NCBI GenBank assembly: GCA_021166775.1 | Contig: JAJPEQ010000013.1 | Span: forward strand, 806,001-870,000 | From: Comamonas sp. | GTDB taxonomy: Bacteria; Pseudomonadota; Gammaproteobacteria; Burkholderiales; Burkholderiaceae_C | Direction: 5' to 3' | DNA length: 64,000 bases | Shown here: positions 51,573 through 61,030 of the stretch, in pieces | How the letters are laid out: each line of letters starts with the position of its first letter | How positions within the stretch are numbered: position 1 is the first letter of the stretch | The notes under the pieces: generated by a model | What the model was told of the DNA's origin: nothing | The model's input: the letters and a program-made list of their open reading frames with translations, nothing else | Databases searched by the model: none | Translations under genes and position numbers: made by a program

Positions 51573-52211
51573 ATGCCCGCCGTCACCGCCCTCACCCCCC
51601 GCGCGCTCTACGAGGAAGTCGCCGAGCAGCTGCGTCAGCGCATCTTTCAGCGCGAACTGGCGCCCGGCAGCTGGATCGACGAACTGAAAATCGCCGAGGA
51701 ATTCGGCATCAGCCGCACGCCGCTGCGCGAGGCGCTCAAGGTGCTGGCCACCGAAGGGCTGGTGACGATGAAACTGCGCCGCGGCGCCTACGTGACGGAA
51801 ACCTCCGACAAGGACCTGCGCGACGTCTACCACCTGCTGGCCCTGCTGGAGAGCGACGCGGTCGGCGTCGTCGCCGGCAAGGCCAGCAGCGCCGACATCG
51901 CCAGCCTGCAGGCGCTGCACGACGAGCTGGAACACGCCACGGACGAGCACGAGCGCTTCTTCGCCATCAACGAGCGCTTTCACCGGCGCATCCTGGAGCT
52001 GGCGGACAACCGCTGGCGCGAGCAGATGGTGGACGACCTGCGCAAGGTGATGAAGCTCAACCGCCACAACTCGCTCTTCAAGCGCGGACGCATCCAGGAT
52101 TCGCTGCTGGAGCACCGCGCGATCATGGCGGCGCTGGCGGCCCGACAACCGGACGTGGCCATGCGGGCCATGCGCACGCACTTTGCCAACGGGCTTGTGG
52201 CTGCAGTCTGA
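51573..52211 (+). CDS. GntR/FadR-family transcriptional regulator
   Basis: A 212-residue regulator with an N-terminal winged helix (LYEEVAEQLRQRIFQRELAP, EFGISRTPLREALKVLATEG, LVTMKLRRGAYV wing) and an all-helical FCD ligand domain (about residues 80-205) with the metal-site residues in FFAINERFHRRILELADN and SLLEHRAIMAALAARQ. It is divergent from mutB over 141 bases containing the AT-rich dyad ATAATTAT (51531-51538), so it probably regulates the methylmalonyl operon. ATG 51573 used; an upstream ATG at 51555 is possible. Confidence 0.87.
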   Translation: MPAVTALTPRALYEEVAEQLRQRIFQRELAPGSWIDELKIAEEFGISRTPLREALKVLATEGLVTMKLRRGAYVTETSDKDLRDVYHLLALLESDAVGVVAGKASSADIASLQALHDELEHATDEHERFFAINERFHRRILELADNRWREQMVDDLRKVMKLNRHNSLFKRGRIQDSLLEHRAIMAALAARQPDVAMRAMRTHFANGLVAAV

Positions 52212-52278
52212 ATAGCTACTTTTGTAATAGCTGTTAGCGCTTTGCCAGAGCGCTCCAAGGCCGTATTTTGTTAAAATC
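52211..52278 (+). repeat. dispersed ATAGCTGTT repeat
   Basis: AATAGCTACT followed by ATAGCTGTTAGCGCTT (52227-52242) and GCCGTATTTTGTTAAAAT. It begins at the GntR stop codon and ends just before the dusA start; its TTGTTAAAAT end could also serve as a -10-like element for dusA. Confidence 0.65.
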
Positions 52279-52305
52279 GGCGAGCCTCACGTTCCACCTC
52301 CGCCC

Positions 52306-53343
52306 GTGTCCATTCCTTCTGCCGCTACCCCTTGCGAACACCCCTGGCGCCTGAGCGTGGCGCCGATGATGGACTGGACGGATCGGCACTGCCGCTACTT
52401 TCATCGTTTGCTCACGCGCCACACACGGCTGTACACCGAGATGGTCACCACGGGCGCCCTGCTGCATGGCGACGTGCCCCGCCACCTGCGGTTCGACGCG
52501 GCCGAACACCCCGTGGCGCTGCAGCTCGGCGGCAGTGAACCGGCGGACCTGGCCCGCGCCGCGCGGCTGGGGCAGGACTGGGGCTACGACGAGATCAACC
52601 TCAACTGCGGCTGCCCGAGCGAGCGCGTGCAGCGTGGTGCCTTCGGTGCCTGCCTGATGCGCGAGCCGCAGCTCGTGGCCGATGGCGTCCGGGCGATGGT
52701 CGATGCGGTGCACATCCCCGTCACCGTCAAGCACCGCATCGGCATCGATCGGATCGAAGACTACGGCTTCGTGCGCGATTTCGTCGGCACCGTGGCCGAT
52801 GCGGGCTGCCGCGTCTTCATCGCCCATGCGCGCAACGCCTGGCTCAAGGGCCTCTCGCCCAAGGAGAACCGCGAGATTCCGCCGCTGCGCTACGAGGTGG
52901 TGGCGCGGCTCAAGCAGGACTTCCCGCACCTGACCCTGGTGGTCAACGGCGGCTTGAAGACGAATGCCGACATCGGGGCGCAGCTGCAGCACGTCGATGG
53001 CGTGATGGTGGGCCGCGAGGCCTATCACAACCCCTGGCTGCTCGCGACCTGGGACAGCGCCTTCTTCGGTGGTCCCGACCCCGCGCACAGCCGCGAGGCG
53101 GTCGAGCAGGCCATGGTCGACTACATGGAGCGCGAAGCGCGCGAGCACGGCACGCACTGGCAGGCCATCGCGCGCCACATGCTGGGCCTGAGGAACGGCC
53201 TGCCCGGCGCGCGCCACTGGCGCCAGGTCTGGAGCGACCACAGGCTCAAGGATCTGCCCGCACGCGAAGTCGGCGCACGCGCCACCCGCGGCGCACCGCT
53301 CCCCCATGAGGATGCGCACGCGCCGGCGGACCAGACGGTCTGA
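52306..53343 (+). CDS. dusA: tRNA-dihydrouridine(20/20a) synthase DusA
   Basis: A 345-residue FMN-dependent tRNA-modifying TIM barrel that reduces uridines in the D-loop of tRNA. DusA landmarks are LSVAPMMDWTDRHCRYFHRL at the N-terminus, YTEMVTTGALLHGD, the catalytic Cys in INLNCGCPSERVQRGAFGA, VTVKHRIGID, FIAHARNAWLKGLSPKENRE and VNGGLKT...VDGVMVGREAYHNPW. Start is GTG 52306. It ends convergently with dld. Confidence 0.95.
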   Translation: MSIPSAATPCEHPWRLSVAPMMDWTDRHCRYFHRLLTRHTRLYTEMVTTGALLHGDVPRHLRFDAAEHPVALQLGGSEPADLARAARLGQDWGYDEINLNCGCPSERVQRGAFGACLMREPQLVADGVRAMVDAVHIPVTVKHRIGIDRIEDYGFVRDFVGTVADAGCRVFIAHARNAWLKGLSPKENREIPPLRYEVVARLKQDFPHLTLVVNGGLKTNADIGAQLQHVDGVMVGREAYHNPWLLATWDSAFFGGPDPAHSREAVEQAMVDYMEREAREHGTHWQAIARHMLGLRNGLPGARHWRQVWSDHRLKDLPAREVGARATRGAPLPHEDAHAPADQTV

Positions 53344-53376
53344 GCGTGAACAGCGGACCGCCGCCGACAAGGCGGT

Positions 53377-55137
53377 TCACCGTTCGCGATAGCCTGCAGG
53401 CCAGCCCCCGGCCTCATCATGGCAACGGGCCCACCCACGCAGCCTGGGCGTCTGCCCCAGGCCCGGATTGAAGGTGTTGGTGGGGTCCAGCTCGCGGTAG
53501 AAATCGGCGAGCGCGGGCTTGGCCACATACAGATGCCCGACGTTGTGCTCGGCCGGGTACTCGGCGCGCCGCTCGTCCAGCAGCCGCCACATGCGGTGCT
53601 CCATCGCAAGCGGATCCACGCCCTTCCTGACGATGTAGTCCTGGTGAAACACGTGGCAGAGGAAATGTCCGTAGTACACCTTGTGGAGCACATCGCGCTC
53701 GATTGCCTCGGGCAGATGCTCCACCCACTGCCGGTCATTGCGGCGCAGGGCCACGTCCAGGGCCACGATGTCCTGGACCTGGCGCCGGTGCACCGCGCGG
53801 TAGCGGATGGCCGCTCCGGCAATGGCGAAGCGGTGCAGAAAGGCCTTCTGTCCTTCGTCCGGCGTGCACTCGAACCAGCCGCCCGTGTCGCTGGCGCCGA
53901 AATAATCGGCGAGAAAGCCGCGCGCCGCATCCGCCGCGTCATGAGCCACACGCACCAGCAGGTGGTGCTCGTAGCGCTCGCGCCACTGGCCCATGCGCTT
54001 GGGCAGGTGGCTCGGCAGCAACCCGGTCACGAACTGCAAGGCGTGGTCCGCCACCCCATGCAGGCCCAGGCGTTCGAGCCAGCCGTCGATGCGGCTTTTC
54101 AGGGCAAACGCGGCGGGAATGCGCGCCGTGCCGAAGTGATGGATGAAGAGGAAAGTGTCCTTGCCGTATTTCTCGCCGATGTCGTAGGCCGTGCGGTGTA
54201 TGTATTCCCCGGCCATGGGCAGGCTCGGCAGGGCCGTCAGCAGATGACGGCGTACGGCCGTCAGGTCGTCCGGCGCATTGCTGCCGATATAGAACACCGT
54301 GCTTTCCTCCTTGGCGAAGGTGTCCAGCCGCACGGCAAACACACAAAGCCGGCCGGCCGAACCCGAGGCCTCGAACAGGCGCGAGCGGTCCGCGTTGAAG
54401 CGCGCCGGCGTATCGGCATCGACGGCCCGCACGTCCTGCGCATAACGGCGATCAGACGCCGCGCGCTGCGGATCGTGCGTGATGTCGGCCTCGCCGTAGT
54501 CACCCGCCTGCAGTCGCGTGAGAATTTCTTCCGGCGTGGTGCCGAGCGCAATCCCCAGATGGTTGACGAGCTCCAGCGTGCCGTCGCCGCGCAGGCGCGC
54601 GTACAGCGCCAATTCGGTATAGGCCGGGCCGCGCCGCACCAGCGCGCCGCCCGAGTTGTTGCAAATGCCGCCCAGCACCGACGCGCCGATACACGAGGAA
54701 CCGATCACCGAATGCGGCTCACGCCCCAGCGGCTGCAGCGCCCGCTCCAGGCGGTCGAGCGTGGCCCCGGGCAGGCAGACCACCTGCGCCCCCCCGGCGA
54801 TCAATTGCACGCCGGTGATGCGCAGGGTGTTGATCAGTACGACCTCGCGGTCATACCCATCCCCGTCGGGAGTGGAACCGCCGGTCAACCCGGTATTGGC
54901 CGCCTGCATGATGACGATGCGACCCGCGGCCGTCACCGCCTGCAATACCCGCCACTGCTGCAGCAAGGTGGCCGGGCGCACCACGGCAAGCACACGACCG
55001 TCGCCCGTGCGATGACCCTTGCGAAAACGCCGCGTGGCCTGCTCGCCCGTGAGCACATGCGCCGTGCCGACGATCTCGCGCAGCAGCGCCAGCAGTGCGC
55101 GGGCATCGAGCGCCGCACCGGGGCAAGCGGCGCTCAT
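53377..55137 (-). CDS. dld: quinone-dependent D-lactate dehydrogenase
   Basis: A 586-residue membrane-associated FAD enzyme oxidising D-lactate to pyruvate and reducing quinone. The FAD (VAO-type) domain shows [20 protein letters not shown] and the Dld-specific [25 protein letters not shown]-type loop (here split over residues ~135-160). The C-terminal Lact-deh-memb domain includes [20 protein letters not shown] and [23 protein letters not shown] 55137 overlaps the lldD stop. Last gene of the lactate operon; together with lldD it allows use of both lactate isomers. Confidence 0.94.
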   Translation of the reverse strand: MSAACPGAALDARALLALLREIVGTAHVLTGEQATRRFRKGHRTGDGRVLAVVRPATLLQQWRVLQAVTAAGRIVIMQAANTGLTGGSTPDGDGYDREVVLINTLRITGVQLIAGGAQVVCLPGATLDRLERALQPLGREPHSVIGSSCIGASVLGGICNNSGGALVRRGPAYTELALYARLRGDGTLELVNHLGIALGTTPEEILTRLQAGDYGEADITHDPQRAASDRRYAQDVRAVDADTPARFNADRSRLFEASGSAGRLCVFAVRLDTFAKEESTVFYIGSNAPDDLTAVRRHLLTALPSLPMAGEYIHRTAYDIGEKYGKDTFLFIHHFGTARIPAAFALKSRIDGWLERLGLHGVADHALQFVTGLLPSHLPKRMGQWRERYEHHLLVRVAHDAADAARGFLADYFGASDTGGWFECTPDEGQKAFLHRFAIAGAAIRYRAVHRRQVQDIVALDVALRRNDRQWVEHLPEAIERDVLHKVYYGHFLCHVFHQDYIVRKGVDPLAMEHRMWRLLDERRAEYPAEHNVGHLYVAKPALADFYRELDPTNTFNPGLGQTPRLRGWARCHDEAGGWPAGYRER

Positions 55138-56273
55138 GCGGCGGGCGCCAGCAGATCGGGGGTGATGTCCGCCACCCTGGCGGTGCCCGTGAGCGTCATG
55201 GCCACGCGCAATTCCTTTTCCAGCAGGTCGAGCAGGTGCCTCACACCGGCCTCGCCTGCCGCGGCCAGCGCGTAGACGTAGGCGCGGCCGATCATGGCGC
55301 AGTCGGCCCCCAGGGCCAGGGCGCGCATCACATCCAGACCGCTGCGCACACCCGAGTCGAGCAATATCTTGATCTGCCCCTTGACCGCATCGGCGATCGG
55401 CGGCAACGCCCGGACCGACGAGAGCACGCCATCGAGCTGGCGCCCGCCATGGTTGGAAACGACGATGCCATCGGCCCCGAAGCGCACGGCATCCCTGGCA
55501 TCCTCGGGATCGAGAATGCCCTTGATGACCATCGCGCCCTTCCAGAACGCGCGTATCCACTCCAGATCCTTCCAGGCGATGGAAGCGTCGAAGTTCTCGC
55601 CCAGGTAACCCATGTAATCCTGCAAGCCGGTCGGGTGGCCACGATAGGTGGAAATATTGCCCAGGTCGTGCGGACGCCCGGCCAGCCCCACGTCCCAGGC
55701 CCAGCGCGGATGCAGCGCGGCCTGCACATAGCGGCGCAGCGCAGCCCACGGTCCGCTCATGCCCGAATGGGCATCGCGGTAGCGGGCGCCGGGCACCGGC
55801 ATGTCCACCGTGAACACCAGCGTGGAGCAGCCCGCGGCCTGAGCGCGCTCGAGCACGTTCTGCATGAAGCCGCGGTCTTTCAGCACATAGAGCTGAAACC
55901 ACATGGGGCGCCTGATCTGCGGCACCACCTCCTCGATCGGGCACACCGAGACGCTGGACATGGTGAAGGGCACGCCGCAGGCGTCAGCCGCGCGGGCGGC
56001 CTGCACCTCCCCGCGTCGGCGGTACATGCCCGTCAAGCCGACAGGCGACAGCGCCACGGGAAACGCAAGCCTTTCGCCAAACAGCTCGATGCCGGTGTCC
56101 AGCCGGCTCATGTCCTTGAGCACGCGCTGGCGCAAGGCCACGCCGGCAAGATCCTGCACATTGCGCCGCAAGGTGTGCTCGGCATAGGCGCCGCCATCGA
56201 TGTAATGGAACAGGAACGGCGGCAGAATGCGCCGCGCTGCCGCGCGGTAGTCGGCGCCGCAGGAGATGATCAT
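55134..56273 (-). CDS. lldD: L-lactate dehydrogenase (FMN, quinone-dependent)
   Basis: A 379-residue FMN alpha-hydroxy-acid oxidoreductase, near identical in length to E. coli LldD and beginning [20 protein letters not shown]. Active-site features: [48 protein letters not shown], the catalytic His/Arg segment [13 protein letters not shown] and the FMN-phosphate loop [20 protein letters not shown]. It feeds electrons from L-lactate into the quinone pool. It is 19 bases from lldR. Confidence 0.96.
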   Translation of the reverse strand: MIISCGADYRAAARRILPPFLFHYIDGGAYAEHTLRRNVQDLAGVALRQRVLKDMSRLDTGIELFGERLAFPVALSPVGLTGMYRRRGEVQAARAADACGVPFTMSSVSVCPIEEVVPQIRRPMWFQLYVLKDRGFMQNVLERAQAAGCSTLVFTVDMPVPGARYRDAHSGMSGPWAALRRYVQAALHPRWAWDVGLAGRPHDLGNISTYRGHPTGLQDYMGYLGENFDASIAWKDLEWIRAFWKGAMVIKGILDPEDARDAVRFGADGIVVSNHGGRQLDGVLSSVRALPPIADAVKGQIKILLDSGVRSGLDVMRALALGADCAMIGRAYVYALAAAGEAGVRHLLDLLEKELRVAMTLTGTARVADITPDLLAPAA

Positions 56274-56292
56274 GGCAAGGCTCTCTGGTCGG

Positions 56293-57111
56293 TCAATCGG
56301 GGGCGTCATCGGGCAGCAGCGGCGGCACCAGATCCAGCGGCAGGCGCATGGAGCGCTCGCGCCGGGCGCGGTCTTCATCCAGGCGCACGATGGTGGCGCG
56401 CACGTGCTCCAGATGCACGCCGATGCAGGCGCGGGCGCGCTGGGCATCGCCCTGCACGATGGCCTGCATCAGGTTCTCATGCTGCTCGGTCAGCTCCTGC
56501 AGCGTTTGCGGCTCGCTCAGGCGAAACATGTCGTGGCGGTTGCGCTCCACGGTGGAGAGCACCAGGGTGAACAGGCTGTGCATCACCTGCACCAGCACCA
56601 GGTTGTGCGAGGCTTCCGCGATCGCCAGATGAAACTGCGCATCGGCCCGCGCCGCCAGTTCCGCATGGCCGCTCTGCTGGTATTGCAACATGACCTTGAA
56701 GCACCGCTCGATGTGCGCCTTGTCCTGCGCCGTGGCGCGCTGCGCGGCCAGCCACGCGGTACTGGTTTCCAGCGCATGGCGCGTCTCCAACACGTCGTAG
56801 CGGTAGTAGGGGTCGGCATCCATCAGCCCCGCGATCGGGGCCATGGCCCCTCGCAGCCATTCGGCTGTCGGGTGCGCCTGCAGGTAGGTGCCGTCGCCAC
56901 GCCTGGAGCACAGAATGCCCTGGCTCACGAGCTTCTGGATCGCCTCGCGCACCGAGGTACGCGACACCTGCAGCTCTTCGGCCAGCTGCCGCTCGGCCGG
57001 CAGGCGCTGTCCGGGCCGCAGTCCCCGGGACTGAACCAGAGTCAGGAGCTTTTCCACGACGTGATCGACAAGGCGCATGGGAGCGATGGAGGAAGATTGC
57101 AGGCGGTTCAT
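56293..57111 (-). CDS. lldR: GntR-family lactate regulator LldR
   Basis: A 272-residue FadR-type regulator. The winged helix reads [20 protein letters not shown] then [18 protein letters not shown] and wing [11 protein letters not shown]. The FCD domain (about 90-245) contains [17 protein letters not shown] and [16 protein letters not shown] with the expected Asp/His ligands. In E. coli LldR represses lldPRD and is relieved by lactate. Here it lies between dctM and lldD in the same direction; two perfect TGGTnnnACCA sites are found upstream of dctP. Confidence 0.93.
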   Translation of the reverse strand: MNRLQSSSIAPMRLVDHVVEKLLTLVQSRGLRPGQRLPAERQLAEELQVSRTSVREAIQKLVSQGILCSRRGDGTYLQAHPTAEWLRGAMAPIAGLMDADPYYRYDVLETRHALETSTAWLAAQRATAQDKAHIERCFKVMLQYQQSGHAELAARADAQFHLAIAEASHNLVLVQVMHSLFTLVLSTVERNRHDMFRLSEPQTLQELTEQHENLMQAIVQGDAQRARACIGVHLEHVRATIVRLDEDRARRERSMRLPLDLVPPLLPDDAPD

Positions 57112-57175
57112 GGCCTGCCATCATCGGGGTAAAAACGACTGCTTGCAGGCGGACTCGAACGATTGCGGCGCTGCG

Positions 57176-58546
57176 TCAGCCGCCCGAGCTGTACATCTGC
57201 TGCGGCAGCCACAGGATGAGTTTGGGAAACAGCAGGCACAACGCCACCATGGTGACCTGCAGCAGCACGAAGGGAATGATGCCGACGTAGATGTCCCGTA
57301 TCGTCACACCTTTGGGCACCACGCCCTTGAGATAGAACAGCGAAAAGCCCACGGGTGGCGTCAGGAAAGAGGTCTGCAGCATCAGGGCGATCAGAATCAG
57401 GAACCAGGTCATGTCCGTGCCGTTCATCTTGATCACCGGCGCCAGCAGCGGCAGGACGATGAGCACGATCTCGAACCAGTCGAGGAAGAACCCCGCGACA
57501 AACACCACCCCCAGCACCAGCAGCACGAGCCCCGTGGGGCCCAGACCCGTCCCCTTGAAAAACTCGGTGATCAACTCGTCGCCGCCGATCATGCGCAGCA
57601 CATAGGCAAACACCGTCGCTCCGATGAAGATGGCAAAGATGAAGCTGGTGGTGAGGGTGGTCTCTATCCCCACCTGGCGAATCACCTGCCAGCTGAGCTT
57701 GCGATTGAGCGCCGCCAGCAAAATCGCGCCCGCCGCCCCCAGACCCGAGGCCTCGGTGGGAGTGGCAATGCCGAAGAAGATGGAGCCCAGCACCAGCAGA
57801 ATCAGCCCGAAGGTCGGCAACGCGGACATGAACGCCATGCCCACCTGGCGCAGGGTCAGCTTCTGCGCGTCCGCCGGGCGCGGCGGCACGATGTCCGGGC
57901 GCACGACGCCGACGATGAAGACGTAAATCATGTACAGCACGCCCAGAAGCAGGCCAGGGACGACCGCGCCCATGAACAGGTCGCCCACGGAGATGGACAC
58001 CTGGTCGGCCATCAGCACGAGCATGATCGAAGGCGGGATCAGTATCCCGAGCGTGCCCGAGGCCGCAACGATGCCCGAGGCCATCGCCTTGGAATAACGG
58101 TGCTGCAGCATGATCGGCATCGAGAGCATCGCCAGCAAGACCACCGATGCGCCCACGATGCCCGTGGAGGCCGCCAGCAGGATGCCGATGACGATCACCG
58201 TCAGGCCCAGGCCACCGCGAATGCCGCCGAACACCTTGACGAAATTGCGCATCATCAGGTCGGCCACGCCAGAGCGGTCCAGCATCAGGCCCATGTAGAC
58301 GAACATGGGCAGGGATACCAGCACCCAATTGGACATGATGGCGTCAAACCGATCGATGATGCCGGAGAATTTCACCCAACTGGTAAGCAAAAAGGTGTCC
58401 AGGCCGAACTGCGTGGTCAAGGTGATGGCCACCGCCGCAAACAGCACCGACACGCCGGCCAGCAGCCAGGCCACCGGATAGCCGAGGAACAGCGCGGCGA
58501 TGAAACAGCTCATCAGGATGAGCGAGAGAACTTCGTAAAACGGCAT
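57176..58546 (-). CDS. dctM: TRAP transporter large permease (DctM family)
   Basis: A 456-residue integral membrane protein with about 12 hydrophobic helices. Family segments: LFLGYPVAWLLAGVSVLFAA, VSLPMFVYMGLMLDRSGVAD, GGLGLTVIVIGILLAASTGI, GILIPPSIMLVLMADQ and FLTPPVGFSLFYLKGV. The large subunit is the Na+-driven transport unit of a tripartite ATP-independent importer. ATG 58546 follows dctQ by 11 bases. In this operon the imported acid is most likely lactate or a related hydroxy acid. Confidence 0.93.
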   Translation of the reverse strand: MPFYEVLSLILMSCFIAALFLGYPVAWLLAGVSVLFAAVAITLTTQFGLDTFLLTSWVKFSGIIDRFDAIMSNWVLVSLPMFVYMGLMLDRSGVADLMMRNFVKVFGGIRGGLGLTVIVIGILLAASTGIVGASVVLLAMLSMPIMLQHRYSKAMASGIVAASGTLGILIPPSIMLVLMADQVSISVGDLFMGAVVPGLLLGVLYMIYVFIVGVVRPDIVPPRPADAQKLTLRQVGMAFMSALPTFGLILLVLGSIFFGIATPTEASGLGAAGAILLAALNRKLSWQVIRQVGIETTLTTSFIFAIFIGATVFAYVLRMIGGDELITEFFKGTGLGPTGLVLLVLGVVFVAGFFLDWFEIVLIVLPLLAPVIKMNGTDMTWFLILIALMLQTSFLTPPVGFSLFYLKGVVPKGVTIRDIYVGIIPFVLLQVTMVALCLLFPKLILWLPQQMYSSGG

Positions 58547-58557
58547 GATGTGCGGCC

Positions 58558-59136
58558 TCAGCGTGGGGTTGTCGCACCAGACGCCCGGGTACGCAGGGCG
58601 ACCCAGACGCGGGTCAGGCGGCCCAGCCCCGCCAGGGCCAGCAAGATGAACGAACTCACGAGAAAGGACTTGAGTGCCCAGCGATAGGGCAGCCCTCCGG
58701 GCGCGGCGGACACCTCGTTGAGCTGCCAGGAGGTGAGCACGAACGGTACGCTGTACCAGATCGCGAGCGCCGTGAAGCTCAGCAGCAGAAACACGATGCC
58801 CAGCAGCTCGATCCGCAGCCGCGCCCGGTATGAAAACCGCTCGGCGAGCACGTCGATGCGCACGTTGCGCTCGCGCACTTCGGTGAAGGAAAGGCCCAGC
58901 ATGAAACCCACGGCATACAAATGCCATTGAGTCTCTTCAAGCATGATCGAACCCAGCCCGAAGACGTAGCGCAGCAAGACCTGCAGCACGATGACGGCCA
59001 CCAGAACCGTCCAGAGGACGGACGCAAATTCGCCGATCCAACCAATCAACCGGTCCACCGCACGTGAAAACCCGGTGACGGGCAGCGCGATGCCCGACGG
59101 GCCCGCAACGGGCGGCTCAGGAAGAACTGTCGCCAT
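58558..59136 (-). CDS. dctQ: TRAP transporter small permease (DctQ family)
   Basis: A 192-residue four-helix membrane protein. Helices include LWTVLVAVIVLQVLLRYVFG, WHLYAVGFMLGLSFTEVRE, LLGIVFLLLSFTALAIWYSV and a C-terminal helix FLVSSFILLALAGLGRL. The motif EETQWHLYAVGFMLG plus RERNVRIDVLAER is the DctQ hallmark. ATG 59136 is preferred to 59199 because a GGGG element lies upstream and the longer form adds an unusual N-terminus. It partners DctM. Confidence 0.88.
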   Translation of the reverse strand: MATVLPEPPVAGPSGIALPVTGFSRAVDRLIGWIGEFASVLWTVLVAVIVLQVLLRYVFGLGSIMLEETQWHLYAVGFMLGLSFTEVRERNVRIDVLAERFSYRARLRIELLGIVFLLLSFTALAIWYSVPFVLTSWQLNEVSAAPGGLPYRWALKSFLVSSFILLALAGLGRLTRVWVALRTRASGATTPR

Positions 59137-59236
59137 GAAAAACCCCGCAAGAAATGCCATCACCGGCGCCGCGTTGCGCCGGTGAGGCAGGGACATCAAA
59201 CGAAAAGAGCGGCCGCGGCCGCGACCGCGTGCCCGA

Positions 59237-60292
59237 TCACTGCTTGTAATCGCGCGGCAGGTAACCCAGGTGGTGCCACTGGGCGTTCTGCTTCTGGAAG
59301 GCGTTCATGCTCACCAGCACCTTCTTGAACATGGCGTCCTTGGCGGCCTCTTCCTGCAGCACCTCGTCGGACGCCTTGGCAAAGGCGTCGAGCATGGTCT
59401 TGTTGAACTGCCGCGCCTTCACGCCCTCCTTCTCGAATTTTTCCAGCACCGCGCCCTGCAGGGCTTCCGCCTTCGCCAGCGCCATGGTCACGCCCGCAGT
59501 GCAGGTGGTCTCGATCTGTGCCTGCGTCTGCGGCTTGAGCTTGTTCCACGCCGCGATGTTCACGTACAGGAACTGATTGGTCGATGGCTGATGCCACCCG
59601 GGCATGTAGTAGTTTTTCGCCACCCGTGCAAAGCCAAGCTGTTCATCCACCGTGGGCAGCGAGAACTCGGTACCGTCGAGCACACCCTTTTCCAGCGCCT
59701 GGTAGAGCTCGCCACCCGGCAGCATGGTGACCGATGCGCCCAGCTTCTGGTAAATCTTGCCGCCCAGCCCCGCCGCACGGAACTTCAGACCCTTGAGGTC
59801 TTCGGGGGTGTTGATTTCCTTGCGGAACCAGCCTGCCGCCTCGGGGCTGATCGAGCCGCAAAGGATGGGGTAGACGTTGTGCGGCTTGTAGGCCTCCTTG
59901 AGCAGCGCATCGCCTCCGCCGTAGTACATCCAGGCGACGAATTGCGGCGTTTCCATGCCAAAGGGCACGGCGCCGAACAGCGCGGAGACGGGCACTTTGC
60001 CGATCTCGTATCCCATCCAGCTGTAACCGGCCTCGACCTTGCCCGAAGACACGCTGTCGAAGATCGCCAACGCGGGCACCAGCTTGCCCGGCTCGAATAC
60101 CTGCAGATTGACCGACCCCCCTGTCACCTTCTTCAACTGCTCTGAGACCCAGGGCATGGTGTCGCCCAGCGCGGTGAGGTTGGCACCGAAGGACATGGGA
60201 ATGCCCCAGCGCACGGTTTCCTGAGCACTGGCCGCCAGTGCGGCGCCCGCCAGCAGGGCCGCTACGGCTGCCGTCTTCAATGGATGCTTCAT
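59237..60292 (-). CDS. dctP: TRAP transporter substrate-binding protein (DctP family)
   Basis: A 351-residue periplasmic solute-binding protein, first gene of the lactate unit. The signal peptide is MKHPLKTAAVAALLAGAALA...ASAQ. The mature protein has the DctP/TakP-type features VRWGIPMSFGANLTALGDTM, PEDLKGLKFRAAGLGGKIYQ (with the substrate-binding Arg of the family) and PTVDEQLGFARVAKNYYMPG. ATG 60292 has GGAG upstream. The ligand is inferred as lactate or a 2-hydroxy/keto acid from the neighbouring lldD and dld. Confidence 0.92.
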   Translation of the reverse strand: MKHPLKTAAVAALLAGAALAASAQETVRWGIPMSFGANLTALGDTMPWVSEQLKKVTGGSVNLQVFEPGKLVPALAIFDSVSSGKVEAGYSWMGYEIGKVPVSALFGAVPFGMETPQFVAWMYYGGGDALLKEAYKPHNVYPILCGSISPEAAGWFRKEINTPEDLKGLKFRAAGLGGKIYQKLGASVTMLPGGELYQALEKGVLDGTEFSLPTVDEQLGFARVAKNYYMPGWHQPSTNQFLYVNIAAWNKLKPQTQAQIETTCTAGVTMALAKAEALQGAVLEKFEKEGVKARQFNKTMLDAFAKASDEVLQEEAAKDAMFKKVLVSMNAFQKQNAQWHHLGYLPRDYKQ

Positions 60293-60371
60293 GTGTAGGG
60301 TCTCCGAGGATGTTGAATCGATGTGAAGTGGCAGATCAGGGCGATTTGCCGGATGAGCCAATGCTGCGTTT

Positions 60372-60382
60372 TGGTAATACCA
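60372..60382. promoter_or_regulatory. LldR-type operator 1
   Basis: TGGTAATACCA, perfect dyad, matching the FadR/GntR-family pattern TNGTNNNACNA; 80 bases before the dctP start codon. Confidence 0.7.
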
Positions 60383-60485
60383 TTACTGATTGCAGCGAAA
60401 GCGGCGCAATTTTTACAATGAAAATTTGGATTTTTTTCGGGGTTTACCCGTATTTCATGGTCGATTTTCTTAAATTTTGATTATT

Positions 60486-60496
60486 GGTCTTACCAT
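60486..60496. promoter_or_regulatory. LldR-type operator 2
   Basis: TGGTCTTACCA, matching TNGTNNNACNA with perfect TGGT/ACCA arms, 114 bp from operator 1. Paired operators about 100 bp apart are how E. coli LldR loops DNA. Confidence 0.7.
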
Positions 60497-61001
60497 TAAC
60501 CCGCCGATTCACATGCCACGGACAGACACCATTCCATGAAGCGGAAAGGGTCTTCACGCGCTGCGGGTGCTGATCCGGTCAACAAACGGTGGGTGGGCTG
60601 TCGCACCCAGGCGCCGGGCACACGCGCCAGGGCGATGCACGCAAGATGGCGGCGAGCAGGCTCGTTGCACGGCACGGCCCGCTCACAAGGACAAGGATGC
60701 TCGACACCGGCTCGGCCTTGGCGCCCGCTGCCTTCGTCCGCATCCACGAGACAGCTGTCGCGGCGCCAAAAGCCCGGTCCAAGCGTTGCCTGGACGCGCC
60801 GCTTCATGCTCCACCCGGGCGTTCAACCCGCGGTATACGAGTTAGAGCTTTGCTTCTTCCTCTGGAGAATATGTCAACCAAGTCGTGCGTTGATTGCTAT
60901 CTATTTCATAGAAAATTGTAATTACTTGCGACATAGAAGTCACATGCGTGACAATTTCTCGGTGTATACGCGGACAACAGTCCGGCTCAAATATTGATAT
61001 A
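60497..61001. other. gene-free stretch between lactate operon and phaZ
   Basis: About 500 bases with no coding sequence I can support; short open frames on both strands have no recognisable features. The first 300 bases are GC-rich, the last 150 AT-rich. A dyad GTCAC-ATGC-GTGAC lies at 60939-60952. The phaZ promoter is expected in the AT-rich end. Confidence 0.5.
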
Positions 61002-61012
61002 TTGCACCGCAA
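61002..61012. promoter_or_regulatory. PhaR-like dyad before phaZ
   Basis: TTGC-ACC-GCAA, perfect 4-bp arms with a 3-base spacer, 18 bases before the phaZ start codon. TGC...GCA dyads are the known type of target of PhaR, the PHB-responsive repressor. Confidence 0.5.
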
Positions 61013-61030
61013 CATAGTTACGGTACTGCC

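Larger units (their letters stand above)
60293..60500 (-). promoter_or_regulatory. leader/promoter region of the dctPQM-lldRD-dld unit
   Basis: About 200 bases with no gene, markedly AT-rich between 60400 and 60500, containing the two LldR-type dyads and reading out toward dctP. The transcription start cannot be fixed by eye. Confidence 0.55.

Noticed and set aside
53357-53376. ACCGCC...GGCGGT hairpin between dusA and dld as bidirectional terminator
   Set aside because: Only 6 bp of stem, an 8-base loop and no T tract on either side; kept out of the feature list.
60496-60807. Possible 103-residue gene on the minus strand in the gap before phaZ
   Set aside because: No ribosome site, no recognisable motif, and mixed Arg/Cys/Pro composition like other non-coding frames in GC-rich DNA.
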